A stretch of DNA of 5,927 nucleotides from an uncultured Clostridia bacterium (GTDB lineage Bacteria; Bacillota; Clostridia; Peptostreptococcales; Anaerovoracaceae), in contig CAKQUI010000122.1 of NCBI GenBank assembly GCA_934277495.1, positions 1-5,927 on the forward strand, written 5' to 3'. Below, one piece after another: positions 5,401 through 5,927 of this stretch (within the stretch, counting starts at the first letter, position 1; every line of letters begins with the position of its first letter). A program made the position numbers and the translations under genes. A model generated the notes under the pieces. It did no database searches. It worked only from the letters and a program-made list of their open reading frames with translations, and was not told the DNA's origin.

Positions 5401-5927
5401 ACTTTCACGGTCACAGTGCAGACGTTCCTGTCATATGTCACTCCGTCTTTGACTCTGTTTTCGGCATCCGAAGGTATCTTTTCCGTCACTTCGAATCTGT
5501 ATGTGCCGGTCTTCGTGAACTTCAGTTTATCGAAGCTGAATCCTGACTCAGTGCTTGCTGCCGCTGCACTGCTGCTGGTTTCAAGAGAGCCGGTAGTAAC
5601 GCTGCCGTCTTTTATGGCTGCCTTCGTATCGTCGTCTGCTGCTGCCAGCTGGAACGTGAATTCGCCCTCCTTCATATCACGGCCGTTCAGTATCTTGCTG
5701 CCCTCTATGACGGCCTCTGCAGGTGCTGCTTCATAGCTGTTGCTGAACAGCAGACGGAAAACACCATCCTCTATTTCATAAAGATGGTCGCTGCCTTCTT
5801 TTATCGGTTTAGTGCAAGCCTCGTCTTCGAAATATTCCATCTGAGTTTCAAGTGTTTCACTTCCATTCGATGTGACACTTATGCGTATGAAATATTCCTG
5901 AGGGTCGTATTTTGTGCCGTTTACAGT
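2457..5927 (-). CDS. Large cell-wall-anchored adhesin/pilin-like protein with Spy0128/FctA-type isopeptide repeats (5'-truncated by window edge)
   Basis: This gene encodes a surface protein built from tandem Ig-like domains, probably displayed on the wall as a rigid stalk, adhesin or pilin. The first ATG (5838-5840) is not the real start: the 29 codons before it are open to the window edge and read like the end of another repeat, so the signal peptide and N-terminus are missing. With that Met as residue 1, seven full repeats cover about residues 38-1067. Each has a K-x-L-x-G-R-D-like first strand, a Y-x-(V/I/L)-x-E strand, usually a G-V-T-Y-D segment, and a final F-x-N-x-Y. A Pro/Lys/Gly-rich wall spacer (1069-1091), a TKTGD sorting motif, a hydrophobic helix (about 1101-1120) and the basic tail SRRKQRR follow. 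These traits match the streptococcal pilin isopeptide-linkage repeat family. Base composition is near 50-55% GC in sampled lines, well above the neighbouring operon. Ligand and polymerisation state cannot be told; no sortase gene is in the window. Confidence 0.93.
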   Translation of the reverse strand, partial: TVNGTKYDPQEYFIRISVTSNGSETLETQMEYFEDEACTKPIKEGSDHLYEIEDGVFRLLFSNSYEAAPAEAVIEGSKILNGRDMKEGEFTFQLAAADDDTKAAIKDGSVTTGSLETSSSAAAASTESGFSFDKLKFTKTGTYRFEVTEKIPSDAENRVKDGVTYDRNVCTVTVKVTDKDSDGIKTGKLAASVSYSNTRHADVTDRAAFGNTYKESGSASISGSKKITGRDFAKGDSFTFTVTPEDGAPYPVDKDGSEVKEVTVAPESGSKADIDFGTVKFDKAGSTYRYTLREKQPASGEDAKGVTYDSTVYEVTLSSKANDPQDGTLTIEKTVKAGSETADSITWTNGYKASGNLALEGSKTLTGRKWKDSDSFTFTLWAKADDKTLLDALDKEKTTYSTEDGKAVFGTVTVTGKDAAGKAKAALDFGKLHFVKDSEGKPFEFFITETVPGSDTKGITYDSKDHRIPVYVTDDGSGKLTAEVAENSITNLDFENRYSTSVEYSANTDVEISKTLSGRDMTDGQFEFTVKALDNETGGTTAAQAAGILGFSRDDTEKVFSSSAAADGEESLQSILDGRSVKFTNENAGKTYSYEVSETKGGDEKGGYTNDDNVYLLDIAVEDDGDSVLTVTTTVKNKNTGKIADKSVMKSSDKDTAKTAVKIPFANKYSASGSLDASGTAGIKAEKTLTGRDMKAGEYSFKVVNTSDPEKKILSTGTNEVASAGKPGSIEFNSIEYTSAQLKKDVSAGLATKDGDVYTLQYEVYEVTDSLPAGVSPVKSSFTITVHVKDDGKGRLEASVTYPDKAESLQFENAYDTSSTVIPLKGLKVLEKSDESLATDISDIAGKFSFSIEGVETTGTDQKKAPVPQLDGKDTEKVSSDASGNVDFGSITLQASDFEDIQPDDHGIRKRTFRYTVTESGSAAGVTNDKENTKTIEISVKYSSKEKSFDVEGLSEGPAFTFTNTYSAEEKTVDADTLFKVSKVLKGRDLNDGEFSFQLIELTGNGEMKVVAEGGNKAAAAGSKAEVSFGKISYSGPGEHDYIIREVVPSKDKAENVSYDTAVHDIHVSVTDSKDGTLKVISSESGDKPIVFTNKYSKPEKPGKLEKPSKPGGNGSTGGSRTKTGDDTPLGMIIALMLTAACAAAVVLISRRKQRR
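2460..2639 (-). other. Wall spacer and noncanonical sortase sorting signal of the adhesin
   Basis: This stretch encodes the last 60 residues: a Lys/Pro repeat (KPEKPGKLEKPSKPGG), a Gly/Ser/Thr linker, the motif RTKTGDD (encoded near 2547-2567), a hydrophobic segment of about 20 residues and the basic tail SRRKQRR. The layout is that of a cell-wall sorting signal, but the usual LPxTG is replaced by R-T-K-T-G followed by D. Variants ending in KTGD or PKTGD are common in gut Bacillota, so anchoring by a sortase remains likely. Which sortase class is used cannot be told. Confidence 0.8.
2640..5729 (-). repeat. Array of seven Ig-like isopeptide repeats within the adhesin
   Basis: The repeats, counted from the N-terminal side, are at 5289-5729, 4875-5288, 4434-4874, 3921-4433, 3483-3920, 3030-3482 and 2640-3029. 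They are about 130-171 residues each and diverged in sequence. The predicted isopeptide Lys / catalytic Glu / Asn sets (residue 1 = Met at 5840) are K49/E120/N182, K196/E265/N320, K334/E420/N467, K485/E569/N638, K658/E737/N784, K799/E890/N935 and K954/E1017/N1065. N34 (in LLFSNSY) closes a further repeat that starts outside the window. Assignment is by alignment to the pattern known from Spy0128, where Lys and Asn crosslink with help from Glu. Repeat 6 is the most divergent because it lacks the GRD motif. Confidence 0.85.

Noticed and set aside
4525..5736. Several plus-strand frames, including 5206-5736
   Set aside because: All are shadows of the adhesin coding strand; the minus frame with seven conserved repeats accounts for the region.
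5838..5840. ATG as the start of the adhesin
   Set aside because: The frame is open for all 29 codons upstream to the window edge, no ribosome binding site precedes it, and the protein would start in the middle of a repeat without a signal peptide.

Overview
The window looks like a piece of a Bacillota (Firmicutes) chromosome, probably an anaerobic, host-associated Clostridia or Erysipelotrichia type. The grounds are Gram-positive surface protein architecture (Ig-like isopeptide pilin repeats, a Pro/Lys wall spacer and a C-terminal sorting signal), a lipobox lipoprotein and strong AGGAGG-type ribosome binding sites. The exact genus cannot be read from the sequence. All convincing genes are on the minus strand, so transcription runs from high to low coordinates.

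Right part (2457-5927): the 3' portion of a very large surface adhesin or pilin-like gene. The reading frame stays open through the right edge, so its true start is outside the window. The visible 1156 residues contain the end of one repeat, seven complete Spy0128/FctA-type repeats (each keeping the Lys, Glu and Asn expected for an intramolecular isopeptide bond), a Pro/Lys/Gly spacer and a noncanonical TKTGD sorting signal with a transmembrane helix and basic tail. A 12-bp-stem terminator follows the stop codon.

Middle part (112-2284): a compact, AT-rich three-gene operon with its own near-consensus promoter (TTGACA-17-TATATT). In order of transcription it encodes an exported protein with a fibronectin type III-like domain and an unrecognised Cys-containing C-terminal domain, an exported protein with a SurA/PrsA N-terminal-like helical region, and a small lipoprotein. 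The gaps are 19 and 15 bp. All three products appear to be exported. The first gene shows a probable one-base frameshift, or an unusual GTG start, at its signal peptide.

Left edge (1-99): a near-perfect second copy of the end of the large adhesin gene (last nine or so codons, stop codon and downstream region into the terminator), offset by 2386 bp. Its first 76 bases are identical to the other copy. The three-gene operon therefore sits between two copies of an adhesin 3' end and differs strongly from the adhesin in base composition. The simplest reading is that an exported-protein cassette was inserted at, or recombined into, a duplicated adhesin locus. More of the array may lie to the left of the window. 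What the operon does is not known from the sequence; a role at the cell surface is inference.
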